DNA from: Thermoplasmata archaeon
GTDB taxonomy: Archaea; Thermoplasmatota; Thermoplasmata; Lutacidiplasmatales; UBA184
NCBI GenBank assembly: GCA_021798415.1
Contig: JAJZGO010000085.1
Location: forward strand, 1-6,405
Direction of reading: 5' to 3'
Length of the DNA stretch: 6,405 bases
Made by a program: the position numbers and the translations under genes. Below are positions 6,003 through 6,405 of this stretch, piece after piece (position 1 is the first letter of the stretch; every line of letters starts with the position of its first letter). Under the pieces are notes generated by a model, which worked only from the letters and a program-made list of their open reading frames with translations, did not search any database and was not told the DNA's origin.

Positions 6003-6038
6003 GAACTCCAGGGCCCGATAGCAGTTTCCAGGGGTCCG
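6003..6038. repeat. Pair of TCCAGGG direct repeats between mscS and the Orc1-like gene
   Basis: TCCAGGG occurs at 6007-6013 and 6027-6033, with start points 20 bases apart, about two helical turns. Extended forms are AACTCCAGGGCCCG and GTTTCCAGGGGTCCG. The second recalls the TTCCAG...GGGG look of euryarchaeal origin recognition boxes, but lacks the central palindromic half. This may be an operator, a diverged origin box or chance. Confidence 0.3.
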
Positions 6039-6046
6039 GGTCCCGG

Positions 6047-6084
6047 TAAACAGTATTCTTATAGCAATTAGTTATACAGTTCTT
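6047..6084. promoter_or_regulatory. AT-rich divergent promoter island
   Basis: This is 38 bases with only nine G or C, against roughly 70% G+C around it. Toward + CTTATA at 6058-6063 is centred 26 bases before the GTG at 6087, the spacing of a leaderless promoter. Toward - the overlapping CTATAAG would start transcription near 6034, upstream of both possible mscS starts. A second TTATA at 6072-6076 is too close to the GTG to be its TATA box. The island could also serve as an easily melted DNA element. Confidence 0.6.
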
Positions 6085-6086
6085 CC

Positions 6087-6405
6087 GTGCTTCCTGCGGT
6101 ACGGACCGAGGTGCTCGCGAACGACTGGCTTCCTCCCGTCGCCCTCGGACGGCAGCGCGAGGTCGACGAGATCGTGCGGCGCCTCGACCCGCCCGCCCCC
6201 CGCGCTCCGCCACCCTGGGTGGTCGGGGTCGCGGGCCCGAGCGGGGCCGGGGTCTCGACGGTCGCGCGGCGGGCCGCTCGGGAGGTCGCCGACCGGTTGC
6301 GGGCGGCCCGGCCGGATGTCTGGATGAGGGAGGTTTCCGAGCGCAGGAAGCCCTCCTTGTCCGCGTCGAGGATGGCGACCAGGGAGACCTCCGGGAGGTC
6401 GAGCC
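6087..6405 (+). CDS. Orc1/Cdc6-like AAA+ ATPase, N-terminal part, P-loop lysine missing
   Basis: The frame opens with GTG at 6087-6089 and stays open to the window edge, but plausible coding ends near 6320. The first ~79 residues contain LGRQREVDEIVRRLDP (20-35), matching the P-x-R-E-x-E-x-I-x-x-L entry of archaeal Orc1/Cdc6 initiators. A strand and P-loop, VVGVAGPSGAGVST (45-58), and a basic helix (VARRAAREVADRLRAAR, 59-75) follow. The Walker A lysine is replaced by Val56 (GTC at 6252-6254), so ATP binding is doubtful. Orc1/Cdc6 proteins bind replication origins and load the MCM helicase; a paralogue with a broken P-loop would be regulatory or structural at most. Another AAA+ or STAND ATPase is possible. 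After about codon 78 Arg is mostly AGG, whereas before it is always CGN, and the opposite strand reads as UvrB. The start is supported by the TATA box 26 bases upstream. Confidence 0.6.
   Translation, partial: MLPAVRTEVLANDWLPPVALGRQREVDEIVRRLDPPAPRAPPPWVVGVAGPSGAGVSTVARRAAREVADRLRAARPDVWMREVSERRKPSLSASRMATRETSGRSS
6296..6405 (-). pseudogene. uvrB: UvrB fragment (helicase motifs V-VI), broken at its 3' side
   Basis: Reading in from the right edge, 36 codons give a near-perfect UvrB block with LDLPEVSLVAILDADKEGF, then LRSETSLIQT and GRAARN. UvrB is the damage-verifying helicase of UvrABC nucleotide excision repair, and this block holds its motifs V and VI, including the arginines that contact ATP. 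Normal UvrB continues with N-x-x-G-K and the C-terminal UvrC- and UvrA-contact regions. Here the same frame runs on as an Arg/Ala/Thr/Pro-rich stretch with no UvrB character to a TAA at 6068-6070, antisense to the Orc1-like gene. The one unusual residue, Ser in place of Ile in LIQTIGRAARN, lies at 6313-6315, where the two genes meet. The rest of uvrB would lie beyond the window. A genuine truncated gene or a false join of two contigs are both possible; I favour the latter. Confidence 0.85.

Noticed and set aside
4775..6049. A 424-residue open frame on + across icd and mscS
   Set aside because: It is antisense to two well-supported genes and of low complexity, with no promoter in position.
6068..6295. 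Continuation of the UvrB frame on - to the TAA at 6068-6070
   Set aside because: The translation has no UvrB features after GRAARN, is Arg/Ala/Thr/Pro-rich, and is antisense to the Orc1-like start, which has a promoter and motifs.

Overview
The window looks like chromosomal DNA from a very GC-rich archaeon. The evidence is a fragment of the archaeal pterin enzyme MptE, AT-rich TATA boxes about 26-29 bases upstream of several start codons (the layout of leaderless archaeal transcripts), and an Orc1/Cdc6-like start of a gene at the right end. A high-GC member of the Thermoplasmatota or a related euryarchaeal group is my best guess. It rests on general resemblance, not on a search.

Layout, left to right. 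(1) The 3' part of mptE on +, running in from the left edge. (2) A large polytopic membrane protein on -, possibly a GT-C-type glycosyltransferase, whose 3' end overlaps that of mptE by 37 bases. (3) A 130-base divergent intergenic region with a promoter for each side. (4) A small + gene for a protein with a histone-H1-like basic tail and a short C-terminal domain. (5) A - gene for a two-helix membrane protein with a beta-rich C-terminus, convergent with (4). (6) A compact divergent promoter with a self-complementary TTTAAA serving (5) and (7). (7) A + gene of the YjbQ/UPF0047 family. (8) A - gene of the isocitrate/isopropylmalate dehydrogenase family, best called isocitrate dehydrogenase. (9) A - MscS-family channel gene just upstream of (8). 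Its first membrane helix seems cut off from its natural ATG by a nine-base homopolymer. (10) An AT-rich divergent promoter island. (11) On +, the start of an Orc1/Cdc6-like AAA+ gene whose P-loop lacks lysine. (12) In the last ~110 bases, on the opposite strand, an unmistakable UvrB helicase fragment that stops abruptly inside gene 11.

The genes do not form one pathway. Most are single housekeeping or accessory genes with their own promoters; only mscS-icd could be co-transcribed, and icd also has a TATA box over the mscS stop codon. I see no tRNA, rRNA, CRISPR array, insertion sequence or clear terminator (no T-tracts at the convergent ends). There is no convincing new multi-gene system. The most notable points are the UvrB/Orc1-like junction at the right edge, which may be an assembly chimera, the homopolymer frameshift in mscS, the lysine-less P-loop, and the H1-like small protein.
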